A stretch of 64,000 nucleotides of DNA from Haloplanus sp. HW8-1 (lineage in GTDB: Archaea > Halobacteriota > Halobacteria > Halobacteriales > Haloferacaceae), in the NCBI RefSeq assembly GCF_023703795.1, contig NZ_CP098520.1, positions 124,001-188,000 of the forward strand. The letters run 5' to 3'. The notes under the pieces are model-generated. The model saw only the letters and a program-made list of their open reading frames with translations. It made no database searches and was not told where the DNA came from. How positions within the stretch are numbered: the first letter of the stretch is position 1; each line of letters starts with the position of its first letter. Shown in pieces: positions 52,005 through 59,525 of this stretch. Position numbers and translations under genes: made by a program.

Positions 52005-53234
52005 ATGGGTCACCGCGCACTCGTTGCGTATGAACGCACAGACGGACAGTACACGCTCCACTACAGCCATTGGGGGGCAGCGAACCTGAAGCTCAAGCAC
52101 CGAATCTCGGCTGAGTCGCCGTTCGGTGGCGACAACACCGACTCCAAGTGGGCGAAACAGCTCCTCGCAGAGCTTGCCGATGGCCTCGAGGCAGATGCCG
52201 TCGACGGCTACCTCGCCGGCGAGGACCGACCGTCGACGGTCGTCGAACCGAAGCCCCGCGCCACCGGGCTCACCCTCGACGAGATCGTCGCTGACCATCT
52301 CGACTACCTCCACCACGAGGCGTTCTTCGTGGTGTCGACGACGTTCGAGGTGACCGCCTATCGGACGCTGTGGTTCGGGCTCCAGTACGACTCGGAGACG
52401 GTCGAACAGGGAAAGACCGTCGGGAACGGCGCGCTCGCGACGGTGCGCTGGTACGACGGCGAGCCGGTCGGCGACGGCCACCTGCAGGGACAGTTCGCGG
52501 CCCTCAAAGACGTCGTCGGCGACATGATCGACAAGGGCGTCTTCACGCCGTCGACGGCGAGACAGTACCTGAAACGGAAGGTGGCCGAGCTCATCGTCGT
52601 TCCGAAGTCGCGGGCGGTGATCGACGCGATACCCGAGGACCTCGTGCTCGGGTATTCACGGGGATACGCCGACCGCCTGGCCCACGAGTTCTCCGACCCA
52701 GCCGATTGGAGAGGGCGACGTGTCCACATCCTCGGCGGGAGTCCGCCCAAGCAGCTCGACGCCATTCGACAGCTGACCAGACCGATACTCACGGACGAGC
52801 CACCAGCCGACATCGTCGGTGTCGACTGGAACGGACTGCATCGCGGCGCACAGTTCGGTGAGTTCTGGACGGCCGACGGCTGGGACGACAGCGGTCGCGA
52901 CGCCGACCACGTTACCGTGCGAAAAACGGTGCGCCATAGTCTCGCTCGCATCCGCGAGTTCTGGCAGTCAAATGGGATCTGGCCCGAGACGACACCAGAG
53001 GACGCTGGGTTACACTTCGAGTACGAGGGACCGAGTCCTGCCGATCTCGAACAGGCAGCTTGTACCGAATGCGGAGCGAACGTCTGGCGAACACGTCGCG
53101 GCCCCTTCGTCGCTGAATACGATACCGGTGCAGTCTGTGGGTACTGCAGTTACGAGTGCTACTTCACCCATCGCCATCGGAACGACCTCGAGGAAATCGC
53201 TGGCGAACAGAGTGTCTACATCCCTCCAGCGTGA
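52005..53234 (+). CDS. DUF6735 family protein
   Basis: 409 residues from ATG 52005 (frame opens at 51939). The N-terminus GHRALVAYERTDGQYTLHYS is the DUF6735 hallmark. The second part has more Trp and Arg-rich segments (WRGRRVHILGG, EFWTADGWDDSGR) and the C-terminus a zinc finger CTECGANVWRT ... CGYCSYECYF. Known in haloarchaeal plasmids and proviruses, function unknown. Confidence 0.85.
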   Translation: MGHRALVAYERTDGQYTLHYSHWGAANLKLKHRISAESPFGGDNTDSKWAKQLLAELADGLEADAVDGYLAGEDRPSTVVEPKPRATGLTLDEIVADHLDYLHHEAFFVVSTTFEVTAYRTLWFGLQYDSETVEQGKTVGNGALATVRWYDGEPVGDGHLQGQFAALKDVVGDMIDKGVFTPSTARQYLKRKVAELIVVPKSRAVIDAIPEDLVLGYSRGYADRLAHEFSDPADWRGRRVHILGGSPPKQLDAIRQLTRPILTDEPPADIVGVDWNGLHRGAQFGEFWTADGWDDSGRDADHVTVRKTVRHSLARIREFWQSNGIWPETTPEDAGLHFEYEGPSPADLEQAACTECGANVWRTRRGPFVAEYDTGAVCGYCSYECYFTHRHRNDLEEIAGEQSVYIPPA

Positions 53235-53246
53235 CGCAGCGTGCTG

Positions 53247-53309
53247 TTTTTCGAGCCCGGGGAGAGGGCGGAGGCTCGGTCGTGAGCCTTCGTCCAGAGG
53301 TGACTTTCC
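53247..53309 (+). promoter_or_regulatory. Dual-hairpin leader E
   Basis: Stem 1 GAGCC/GGCTC (53253-53257, 53273-53277). Stem 2 GGCTC/GAGCC (53273-53277, 53284-53288). The central GGCTC can pair with either flank. GAGGTGA (53297-53303) is 6 nt before the GTG start at 53310. TTTTT at 53247-53251 directly precedes the first stem. Confidence 0.7.
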
Positions 53310-53657
53310 GTGAGCCAGCAACAAACTGCAGACGACGTTTCAGTCGATGAGATTCCAATCGATATCTCGAACACCCAGTCCGGGGAGATAGAACCAGCCG
53401 ACGTCCCCGACGAAATCGAATCGATCACCCGTGGTCTAGCGAGCGAACAGCCGCCGACGAATCCGCTGGTCGTGCTGAAAGCGGCCCGATGGTGGTACAT
53501 TCACGGCAAGGGCGGCACGGATCCCGCCTTCCAGTGGGCCATTGAGTGGGCACGTCACCTTGCGACCGAAACGCCTAGCGACGTTGAGCGGTTCGACGAG
53601 TTCCTCGAGTACCTCGTCACGGTCGGCTTCGCTGAGGAGCGATCAACGCTTCGATAA
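53310..53657 (+). CDS. Unknown 115-residue protein
   Basis: Starts at GTG 53310, consistent with the Shine-Dalgarno at 53297-53303. An acidic disordered N-terminus is followed by a helical core rich in Trp (LKAARWWYIHGKGGTDPAFQ, WAIEWARHLATETP). No family recognised. A convergent zinc-ribbon gene ends 1 nt after its stop. Confidence 0.7.
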   Translation: MSQQQTADDVSVDEIPIDISNTQSGEIEPADVPDEIESITRGLASEQPPTNPLVVLKAARWWYIHGKGGTDPAFQWAIEWARHLATETPSDVERFDEFLEYLVTVGFAEERSTLR

Positions 53658-53804
53658 TCAGATCTCGTAGCACGCGACATCTTCGGCACCGCAAGTTGGA
53701 CACTCATCAGCACCCTCTGAGAGTGTCTTTCCACAGTGCCGACACTCCCACACCGTCGACGACTTCCCCTCGACGGCTTTGCGGAGTGTAGTCAGTATCC
53801 CCAT
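53658..53804 (-). CDS. Small rubredoxin-like zinc ribbon protein
   Basis: 48 residues, missed by common length cutoffs. Two knuckles CRHCGK and CPTCGAED form a zinc ribbon after a basic helix (LTTLRKAVEGK). Stop TGA at 53658-53660 directly abuts the stop of the plus-strand gene. Similar tiny zinc-ribbon proteins are common in haloarchaea. Confidence 0.75.
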   Translation of the reverse strand: MGILTTLRKAVEGKSSTVWECRHCGKTLSEGADECPTCGAEDVACYEI

Positions 53805-53885
53805 TCGGGCGAGGTGAGGTCCCCTCGGTTGTTAACACTATCCTCTAACTCCCGCCCCCACTTAAACAAAATTCGCGGAGAGCTG

Positions 53886-53946
53886 TTTTTGCTGCGCCCC
53901 TGAGGGGTGCGGCGCGTTCTCAACTGCCGCAGCCACGGTGAATACA
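53886..53946 (+). promoter_or_regulatory. Dual-hairpin leader C
   Basis: Stem 1 GCGCC/GGCGC (53894-53898, 53911-53915), or the alternative GCGCCCC/GGGGTGC. Stem 2 TGCGGC/GCCGCA (53908-53913, 53926-53931) shares 53911-53913. Block AGGGGTGCGG matches leaders A and B. TTTTT at 53886-53890 precedes stem 1. A GGTGA (53937-53941) lies 5 nt before the ATG at 53947. Confidence 0.65.
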
Positions 53947-54879
53947 ATGGCTACGATCAGAGACTCGTCGGTCTCCTTCGAGCAGACCGACACGCGATCC
54001 GACGAGATGAACAGTACGATCAAACAGTGGATCGACGACCTCGTCGCCGGCGTCGACGACGCGCAGGCTAGCGCGGAGTTCCAGGAGTGGCTTGACGTCC
54101 AGAGTCGCTTCCACGACTACTCGTATCGGAACACGCTCCTCATCAAGCGGCAGTGTCCCGAGGCGACGAAAGTCGCCGGCTACCGGACGTGGCAGGAGGA
54201 GTTCGACCGTCACGTCACGGAGGGTGAGTCGGCCATCTGGATCTGGGCGCCAATCATCGCGAAACAGTGCCCGGAGTGCGAGAACTCGCCGAGCTACCAC
54301 GAGGAAAGCGATTGTGAGTACGACGAGACACCGCCCGAAGGGTGGTCCGAGGGGCTGGTCGGGTTCAAGCCCGCGCCGGTGTTCGACATCTCCCAGACCG
54401 AGGGCGAACCGCTTCCCGATCTGGACACGGAAGCGACTGGGGACGCCGGCGACCTCGTCGAACAGTTGACTGCCGCCGCTGATGAACTCGGCGTGACGGT
54501 GCGAATCGTTCCAGCCGAGGAGTGGACGCACGGCGAGGCGAAGGGCATCTGCGAGCAGCTGAGTCTCGTCGATATGCAACCGCGGGTTGAGGTGCGTGAT
54601 CGGGAGAATGAGGCCGACCTTGCGCGGACACTAATTCACGAGTACGCACACGCCCTGCTCCACTTCGACGTCGACGACGACACCGAGCGGGCGAAACGCG
54701 AAGTCGAGGCCGAAGCCGTCGCCTACATCGTCGGGCGGTACTGGGGGCTGGATACCAGTGGGTCGGCGTTCTACCTCGCTGCGTGGGAGTCGGACGATCC
54801 CGAGATCGTTCGCGACCGTCTCGACCGGATCAGTTCCACAGCAGAAGAGCTCATCGACGTGCTCGAAGACGGCGTTTGA
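53947..54879 (+). CDS. ArdC-like anti-restriction protein with metallopeptidase domain
   Basis: 310 residues from ATG 53947 (a GTG at 53938 is in frame). The N-terminal ssDNA-binding region (SAEFQEWLDVQSRFHDYSYR, TLLIKRQCPEATKVAGYRTW, EGESAIWIWAPI) is ArdC-like, with a zinc knuckle CPECENSPSYH. The C-terminal part has HEYAHALLHF (HExxH, about residues 230-240) with a downstream Glu in EVEAEAVAYIVGRYW, the ImmA/IrrE-type peptidase signature. ArdC proteins protect incoming single-stranded DNA from restriction. Typical of transferable plasmids. Confidence 0.9.
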   Translation: MATIRDSSVSFEQTDTRSDEMNSTIKQWIDDLVAGVDDAQASAEFQEWLDVQSRFHDYSYRNTLLIKRQCPEATKVAGYRTWQEEFDRHVTEGESAIWIWAPIIAKQCPECENSPSYHEESDCEYDETPPEGWSEGLVGFKPAPVFDISQTEGEPLPDLDTEATGDAGDLVEQLTAAADELGVTVRIVPAEEWTHGEAKGICEQLSLVDMQPRVEVRDRENEADLARTLIHEYAHALLHFDVDDDTERAKREVEAEAVAYIVGRYWGLDTSGSAFYLAAWESDDPEIVRDRLDRISSTAEELIDVLEDGV

Positions 54880-54883
54880 ATCC

Positions 54884-54924
54884 TTAACCAACGCACGGTT
54901 CCACACCCCAATTCCGTTGGTTAA
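54884..54924. repeat. TTAACCAAC-type inverted repeat, copy 3
   Basis: Arms TTAACCAACG (54884-54893) and CGTTGGTTAA (54915-54924), perfect 10 bp, 21-nt spacer. The tenth pair is G-C here instead of A-T in copy 1: pairing is kept while sequence changes. It lies between the ArdC-like and AbiEi-like genes. Confidence 0.9.
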
Positions 54925-54976
54925 GTCTGCTCGTCTCCGTCGTCCGCGGCAGTCGCAAGGCTAAAGCAGGCCCGTG

Positions 54977-54983
54977 TTTATAC
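54977..54983 (+). promoter_or_regulatory. TATA-like box of AbiEi-type gene
   Basis: TTTATAC lies 21-27 nt before the ATG at 55004, the spacing expected for a leaderless haloarchaeal transcript. Confidence 0.6.
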
Positions 54984-55003
54984 TCTATGTAAGAAACGCA
55001 GGT

Positions 55004-55834
55004 ATGAGCGCCATAGAACAATCGCAAAATATACGCCAGGGCCTCTCGACTCGAGAAAGTCGACTCCTTGCACGACTCGCTGGCGCGGGTCACCAGATCA
55101 TCTCCGTCGACGACATCGAGACGACGCTGGAGGTCCCCCCAAACACCGCCCGCGAGATCGCCTCCCGGCTCACCGAGAAGGGCTGGCTCGGCCGGCTCTT
55201 CCCGGGCACGTATCTCATCATTCCACTCACTGCCGGCGAGGAGGCCGTGTACACCACCCACGAGTACCTCATCGCCGCCCACGTCGCCGAGCCGATGTAC
55301 ATCGGCTACTACAGCGCCCTCAGCCACCACGGGCTGACCGAACAAGTACCTCGGACGGTGTACGTCGTCACGCCGACCCGAGCGCAAAGCAGGGAGATCC
55401 ACGGCGTCCCGTACCGCGTCACGACAGTCACTGAGCAGAAATTCTTCGGCTGTGAGCCGACATCGGTCGAGGGCACGACCGTTCAGGTCAGCGACCTGGA
55501 GAAGACGCTGGTCGACTGTGCGGACCACCCCGAGTTCTGTGGTGGCCTTCGGGAACTCGCAACCGCGATGCGCACCGCCGACGACCGGGGTTGCGACTGG
55601 GACACAGTCGGCGAGTACCTCGAGCGCCTCGACAACGGCGCGGCGACCAAGCGGATCGTCTACCTCGCCGACCAGCTCGGCATCGGCCTCCCCGCCCGCG
55701 AGGAACTCGTCACGTCGTTCACGAGTGGATACTCGCTGCTGGACCCGACGCAGCCAGAAACGGGCTCGACCGACAGTACGTATCGCCTCCGGATCAACAT
55801 CACGCCAGCCCAACTGGAGGCGACGGAGTCCTAA
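55004..55834 (+). CDS. AbiEi-type antitoxin/regulator
   Basis: 276 residues from ATG 55004 (MSAIEQSQNI). An N-terminal wHTH (about 25-75: DIETTLEVPPNTAREIASRL, KGWLGRLFPGTYLI) and a body with AEPMYIGYYSALSHHGLTEQ and VPRTVYVVTPTRAQSREIHG match AbiEi-type antitoxins. The C-terminus is a YRLRINITPAQLE tail. No AbiEii-type NTase is fused; an NTase gene follows separately (55921). A C-terminal remnant of a paralogue lies at 63051-63149. Confidence 0.88.
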   Translation: MSAIEQSQNIRQGLSTRESRLLARLAGAGHQIISVDDIETTLEVPPNTAREIASRLTEKGWLGRLFPGTYLIIPLTAGEEAVYTTHEYLIAAHVAEPMYIGYYSALSHHGLTEQVPRTVYVVTPTRAQSREIHGVPYRVTTVTEQKFFGCEPTSVEGTTVQVSDLEKTLVDCADHPEFCGGLRELATAMRTADDRGCDWDTVGEYLERLDNGAATKRIVYLADQLGIGLPAREELVTSFTSGYSLLDPTQPETGSTDSTYRLRINITPAQLEATES

Positions 55835-55879
55835 CCGGATCACTCGCGAAGCAGAGCACCTGGCTACCTGATGCCACTA

Positions 55880-55889
55880 TTTATTTATA
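55880..55889 (+). promoter_or_regulatory. TATA-like box of NTase/HEPN genes
   Basis: TTTATTTATA lies 32-41 nt before the ATG at 55921. It suggests the NTase/HEPN genes have a promoter of their own. Confidence 0.55.
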
Positions 55890-55920
55890 CGTCGTTGCAC
55901 AAAATCAGATAGTGTCTGAA

Positions 55921-56601
55921 ATGGCGAAACAGGATATAACGATCTGTATCGATGCGTATCCCGACCCGGACGCCGACGTTTTTCGCATCGGCGCCGCGGA
56001 CGACATCCTCCGCCTGCTCGCTGACGCCCACGACACGGAGTTCTCGATTCCCGAACTCGTCGACGCCACGGGTGTGACTCGCTCGACGGTCTGGCGGGCC
56101 GTCGACCTCCTCGACAGTATCGGTGCCATCCAGATTCGAGAAACACCTCAGCGCAACTACGTCGCGATCGACCCAGACCGTCTCCAGAAGGACGATCCGA
56201 TCCTCGCTGTCCCCCAGTCGGAATTCCACGCGCCGATCCGAGCATTCGTCAACCGCGTCCAAGCCACGACCACCGACACCGACGACATCAACGATCTCCT
56301 CGGTATCGTCATCTTTGGAAGCGTCGCCCGCGGGGAGGCAGACCGACAGAGCGATATCGACTGCTTCGTGGTCGTCGATGGCGACCGGACGACAGCCCGC
56401 CAGCAGATTACCGACGTCGTCGCCGATCTCCAGTCCGAACAGTTCGGCGGTGACCGATTCGTGTTTGAACCGTACGTCGAGTCCGCAGAGAGCGCTGGGA
56501 GAGCCGGATCGAAACTCCGCGAGATCTTCGCCGAGGGGATTACGGTATCCGGGAGCGACCGCCTCGACGCGCTCCGCAAGGAGGTCATCGCCGATGAGTA
56601 G
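55921..56601 (+). CDS. wHTH plus MNT-type nucleotidyltransferase (antitoxin)
   Basis: 226 residues from ATG 55921; the frame extends to 55591 but composition and the TATA-like box support 55921. An N-terminal wHTH (about 20-75: LRLLADAHDTEFSIPELVDA, VTRSTVWRAVDLLDS) is fused to a minimal NTase (about 110-180) with signature GSVARGEADRQSDID, where the two Asp after Ser bind Mg. In MNT/HEPN systems such NTases modify and silence the HEPN toxin. Its stop overlaps the HEPN start by 8 nt. Confidence 0.88.
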   Translation: MAKQDITICIDAYPDPDADVFRIGAADDILRLLADAHDTEFSIPELVDATGVTRSTVWRAVDLLDSIGAIQIRETPQRNYVAIDPDRLQKDDPILAVPQSEFHAPIRAFVNRVQATTTDTDDINDLLGIVIFGSVARGEADRQSDIDCFVVVDGDRTTARQQITDVVADLQSEQFGGDRFVFEPYVESAESAGRAGSKLREIFAEGITVSGSDRLDALRKEVIADE

Positions 56602-57091
56602 TACGCGCATCGAGACCCTCATCGACGAGGTCCAAGCCGCATTTGATCGCTGTCCAACGGACATCGAAGCCGGGCTCGATGTCGAGGACGCCGCCCTGCT
56701 CCAGCTGCGGAAGGCCTGTCGCTTGCTCGCCGGCGCTGAGTCCCTCCAGGATGCCAGCTACTATACGCTCGTTATCGAAGCGTCGTTTGTCGCCATCGAA
56801 CGCACCGTCGAATTTCGGCTTCTCGAGCGCGGCACGATGCAGCCGGATGGTCTTCCCGGCACGCATCCTGGTGTCTATCGGGAGGCTGCAGCGGCCGGTG
56901 TCTTCGGGGAATCGATAGCCGCGGACCTCGCGGATCTCTGGCGCGACCACCGGGCCAAAACGTACTATCAGGACGGACTGGCCTCTGCAGCGCGTGCCGA
57001 CGCGATGTACGAGCTCGCCACCGAGATTCATGCATACGTTACTGGACGGTCTCGACAGGGCCACGAGTGCCTCTGCGGAGAGACGACGTAG
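56594..57091 (+). CDS. HEPN-domain toxin
   Basis: 165 residues. All-helical, with VIEASFVAIERTVEFRLLE and, in the last helix, LWRDHRAKTYYQDGLASAAR. In HEPN RNases the active motif is R-x4-6-H; here the comparable place shows R-A-K-T-Y-Y, with no His in the canonical spot although RDH precedes. It may use a variant motif or be attenuated. Pairs with the NTase upstream. Confidence 0.75.
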   Translation: MSSTRIETLIDEVQAAFDRCPTDIEAGLDVEDAALLQLRKACRLLAGAESLQDASYYTLVIEASFVAIERTVEFRLLERGTMQPDGLPGTHPGVYREAAAAGVFGESIAADLADLWRDHRAKTYYQDGLASAARADAMYELATEIHAYVTGRSRQGHECLCGETT

Positions 57092-57131
57092 CGAATTCGG
57101 TCTGCCAGAAGACGACAGTAGGTGAGTCAGG

Positions 57132-57172
57132 TTAACCAACGCGGGAGGTGATATCACGAATCTGTTGGTTAT
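57132..57172. repeat. TTAACCAAC-type inverted repeat, copy 4
   Basis: Arms TTAACCAACG (57132-57141) and TGTTGGTTAT (57163-57172), 21-nt spacer. The outer and inner pairs are lost; an 8-bp core TAACCAAC/GTTGGTTA stays. Sits directly before leader D. Confidence 0.85.
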
Positions 57173-57219
57173 GTTTTTGCGCCCGCCGAGGGGCGGAGGC
57201 GCATTCCGACCTCCGTCGA
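57173..57219 (+). promoter_or_regulatory. Dual-hairpin leader D
   Basis: Stem 1 GCGCC/GGCGC (57179-57183, 57198-57202) with inner CGCC/GGCG (57184-57187, 57192-57195) and GAGG loop. Stem 2 CGGAGG/CCTCCG (57194-57199, 57210-57215) shares 57194-57199. TTTTT (57174-57178) precedes stem 1. Here stem 2 would hide a GGAGG. The ATG is at 57220. Confidence 0.65.
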
Positions 57220-58041
57220 ATGATGACTGAGGACTATCTCACAACGATCCTTGAGGAAGCCGAGCACGTCGCGGAGCAGCACGACCAGGTCGCACGCACG
57301 GCGGACAACCAAGCCCACGAGTGGCTTCGATACGCCGTCCTCCGGATACTCGAGGGGCAGACAGACCACCTCCCGACGAACTGGACGCCGACCGACGGCG
57401 TCACGGTCGGCTACGGCACCGACGACGCGATGTTCGACAGCTGGGGCTCTAACGAAGACTGGTGGGAGACCGTCCCGCCGCAGGAGGCGTGTACACGCTT
57501 CCGGGTGTTCTTCTCGGACGACCACCAGACGGTTCCCCGTGACATCGTCGACGTGATGGCCGCGCTCGGTGCCTGGCGCGTCTGGACAGGGAGCGCAGCC
57601 GCGTGCGGTTCCTACGATCATCGCGAGCGCCGCGAGGTCCACTACCTCTGGCCGGAAGGCCATCCGGTAGAGGAAGTACTTCACAAGCGGCTCAGTGGCC
57701 CTGCGGAAGCCGTCGCGCCGGACGGAGGCCGAACGGGCGACGTTCGCGACCGACTGGTCGTCGACGAGAACGCAGAGTCACAGGACGATCTCGAGCCCCG
57801 CACGAAGCGTGCTGTCGCCGAAGCGATGGACGTCTCACTCCTCTCGAAAGGTGGCCGCTACGAGGTACAGTCCGCGTCCGGCAACAGGTACGAAGTCGAC
57901 GTTATCGATGAGTCGTGTACCTGTCCCGACTGGCAACAGCGCTCACCAGAAGGCGGCTGCAAGCATCTGCGTCGCGTCGACCACGATATCAAACGAGGCC
58001 GCGTCCCCCGTCCAGATGGTCGCCTCCCATCACAGCTGTGA
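57220..58041 (+). CDS. SWIM zinc-finger protein
   Basis: 273 residues (two adjacent ATGs, 57220 and 57223). The SWIM motif is C-x-C-xn-C-x-H: CTCPDWQQRSPEGGCKH near residue 232. The N-terminal 170 residues have Trp-rich stretches (FDSWGSNEDWWETVPPQEAC). SWIM domains bind DNA or proteins in recombination and transposition contexts. Common on haloarchaeal plasmids; function unknown. Confidence 0.82.
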   Translation: MMTEDYLTTILEEAEHVAEQHDQVARTADNQAHEWLRYAVLRILEGQTDHLPTNWTPTDGVTVGYGTDDAMFDSWGSNEDWWETVPPQEACTRFRVFFSDDHQTVPRDIVDVMAALGAWRVWTGSAAACGSYDHRERREVHYLWPEGHPVEEVLHKRLSGPAEAVAPDGGRTGDVRDRLVVDENAESQDDLEPRTKRAVAEAMDVSLLSKGGRYEVQSASGNRYEVDVIDESCTCPDWQQRSPEGGCKHLRRVDHDIKRGRVPRPDGRLPSQL

Positions 58042-58078
58042 CCCCCGCCTTCTCACCACCAGTTTAACCGGTTCAAGC

Positions 58079-58098
58079 AGTTTACTTCAGAGTAAACT
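58079..58098. promoter_or_regulatory. Operator-like palindrome before wHTH gene
   Basis: AGTTTACT-TCAG-AGTAAACT, perfect 8-bp arms. It ends 31 nt before the ATG at 58129, overlapping or near the expected promoter, so the winged-helix protein encoded there probably represses its own gene. Confidence 0.75.
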
Positions 58099-58128
58099 AC
58101 TTAGGTAGATTTGGTCGAATATTCTGCT

Positions 58129-58542
58129 ATGGATGACAGCCTTGGTGACGGTGCCGAGACGACACCACGGGAACTCCTCCACTTCATCACCCAACAGACA
58201 CGGTTCACGCTGATCAACAACATCCTCCAGCACCCCGACCAGCTTCCTTCGATGTACGAGCTCGAGGAGCTCAACCCCAGCGTGAGCGAGGCTACCGTGT
58301 ACAAGCACATCCAGAAACTGATCGACGCCGGCATCGTCAAGGAGGTCAGCCTTGATGATGATCAGCGCCGGCAGGGGTATCCCTGGAAGTTCTACGGGCT
58401 CACGGAGGTGGCTCGGGAATTTCTGAAGACGCACAATCTGCTCGCCGCCGAGGAGACGCTGCAGCAGATTTACGACGCCATTTCCGACAAGCCCGAGAAG
58501 ATGGTCAAGTACGAGAACGCACCCCGTCCAGCCGACACCTAA
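58129..58542 (+). CDS. Phage-repressor-like winged-helix regulator
   Basis: 137 residues from ATG 58129 (MDDSLGDG). Winged helix with TRFTLINNILQHPDQLPSMY, VSEATVYKHIQKLIDAGIVK, and wing GYPWKFYGLTEVAREFL. The layout recalls haloarchaeal phage phiH-type repressors. The palindrome at 58079-58098 is a likely operator. Confidence 0.82.
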   Translation: MDDSLGDGAETTPRELLHFITQQTRFTLINNILQHPDQLPSMYELEELNPSVSEATVYKHIQKLIDAGIVKEVSLDDDQRRQGYPWKFYGLTEVAREFLKTHNLLAAEETLQQIYDAISDKPEKMVKYENAPRPADT

Positions 58543-58646
58543 TCACGTCTCCGAATCTGGAGCGAGGGATCTCAGGTCTAGATCGTCCTTGAGCTTACTA
58601 TTACAGTAATTTATTTGACTGTTCCCAGAATATTGGTACCTGCTAG

Positions 58647-59321
58647 ATGTACGAACCGTTTGATGAGACAGCTGCTAGAGTGTTGCTCGCAGTTAATCCT
58701 GGAGATTCTATCCGAACGGTAGCACAACATCTCCACAGCCCCTACGAAACGGTTCGACAGACAGTCAATCAGTTAGAGGATGCAGGGTATCTTCGGTATG
58801 ATGACGGATTGTTCCTGACCAACGATCGCGTCGTTGAGGCGGCACGAGACCTGCTGGCCACGAGTGCAGCCGTGAACCCACCGTCCATCGAAGAGGCGTA
58901 TGTGCTCCCACAGTTTGGTGATTGGCCCTTCGCTTTTACACGAGTGGACGCTGTCTACGTGTGGACCCAAGGCGGCTATCAGGTCAGTCGCGATCCCGAC
59001 GATTATCCGCTGTTTCTTGCCGTCCTCGAGGAGGATGTCGACGCCTGGCAGTGTTTTTTCGAACGATTTGGAATCCCGACAGGATTTGAGCGTCGACCGG
59101 AGGACTCGTTTGAAGGCCCTCTCCAAATCGTCCTCAACGAGCATTCAGTGCTCAACCCCGACCACGTCGAAGGATATCCAGTCATCTCTCGGGGCGAAAC
59201 GATAGCGTTCATGCAGGAGCATTATGCGACGTTTCAGTCGGCACTTGCTATGCTCGATCGTATGTACGACGATCTCGATCTCGACGTTTCCTACCGTGAG
59301 TCAGAGAGAAAATGGTCGTGA
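58647..59321 (+). CDS. HTH plus unknown domain protein, copy 1
   Basis: 224 residues. N-terminal HTH (about 15-60: VAQHLHSPYETVRQTVNQLE, YLRYDDGLFL) followed by a region with PPSIEEAYVLPQFGDWPFAF, TRVDAVYVWTQGGYQVSRDP and DDYPLFLAVLEEDVDAWQCF. The C-terminus (MLDRMYDDLDLDVSYRE) is helical. A close paralogue lies at 63346-64000. The unknown domain is alpha/beta; it lacks NTase or kinase motifs. Probably a ligand-sensing regulator. Confidence 0.8.
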   Translation: MYEPFDETAARVLLAVNPGDSIRTVAQHLHSPYETVRQTVNQLEDAGYLRYDDGLFLTNDRVVEAARDLLATSAAVNPPSIEEAYVLPQFGDWPFAFTRVDAVYVWTQGGYQVSRDPDDYPLFLAVLEEDVDAWQCFFERFGIPTGFERRPEDSFEGPLQIVLNEHSVLNPDHVEGYPVISRGETIAFMQEHYATFQSALAMLDRMYDDLDLDVSYRESERKWS

Positions 59322-59468
59322 GCTTCACAGCACCAATTGAGTTATCGACCTCCGCTACGGTGAGGTTTCTTTGATTGCCGCCGGTTTGACATCGACAGCG
59401 TCCTCCGGTTGCTATTTGTGAATAGTTTGCTATTCATACTCTTCAGCCCGTGACGGAGCGCTATCTGA

Positions 59469-59509
59469 TTAACCAACAAATCTATGCCGGTACGCACTTT
59501 GTTGGTTAA
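59469..59509. repeat. TTAACCAAC-type inverted repeat, copy 5
   Basis: Arms TTAACCAACAAA (59469-59480) and TTTGTTGGTTAA (59498-59509), perfect 12 bp, inner 17 nt (21 when measured with 10-bp arms). Ends 16 nt before the ATG at 59526, so it would overlap the promoter or 5' UTR. Confidence 0.9.
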
Positions 59510-59525
59510 CACGAGGCGACCGCTG

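Noticed and set aside
42274-59509. Interpreting the TTAACCAAC inverted repeats as integron attC sites
   Set aside because: Core sites of attC are RYYYAAC and GTTRRRY; these arms do not match at the third variable position, and no integron integrase is present.
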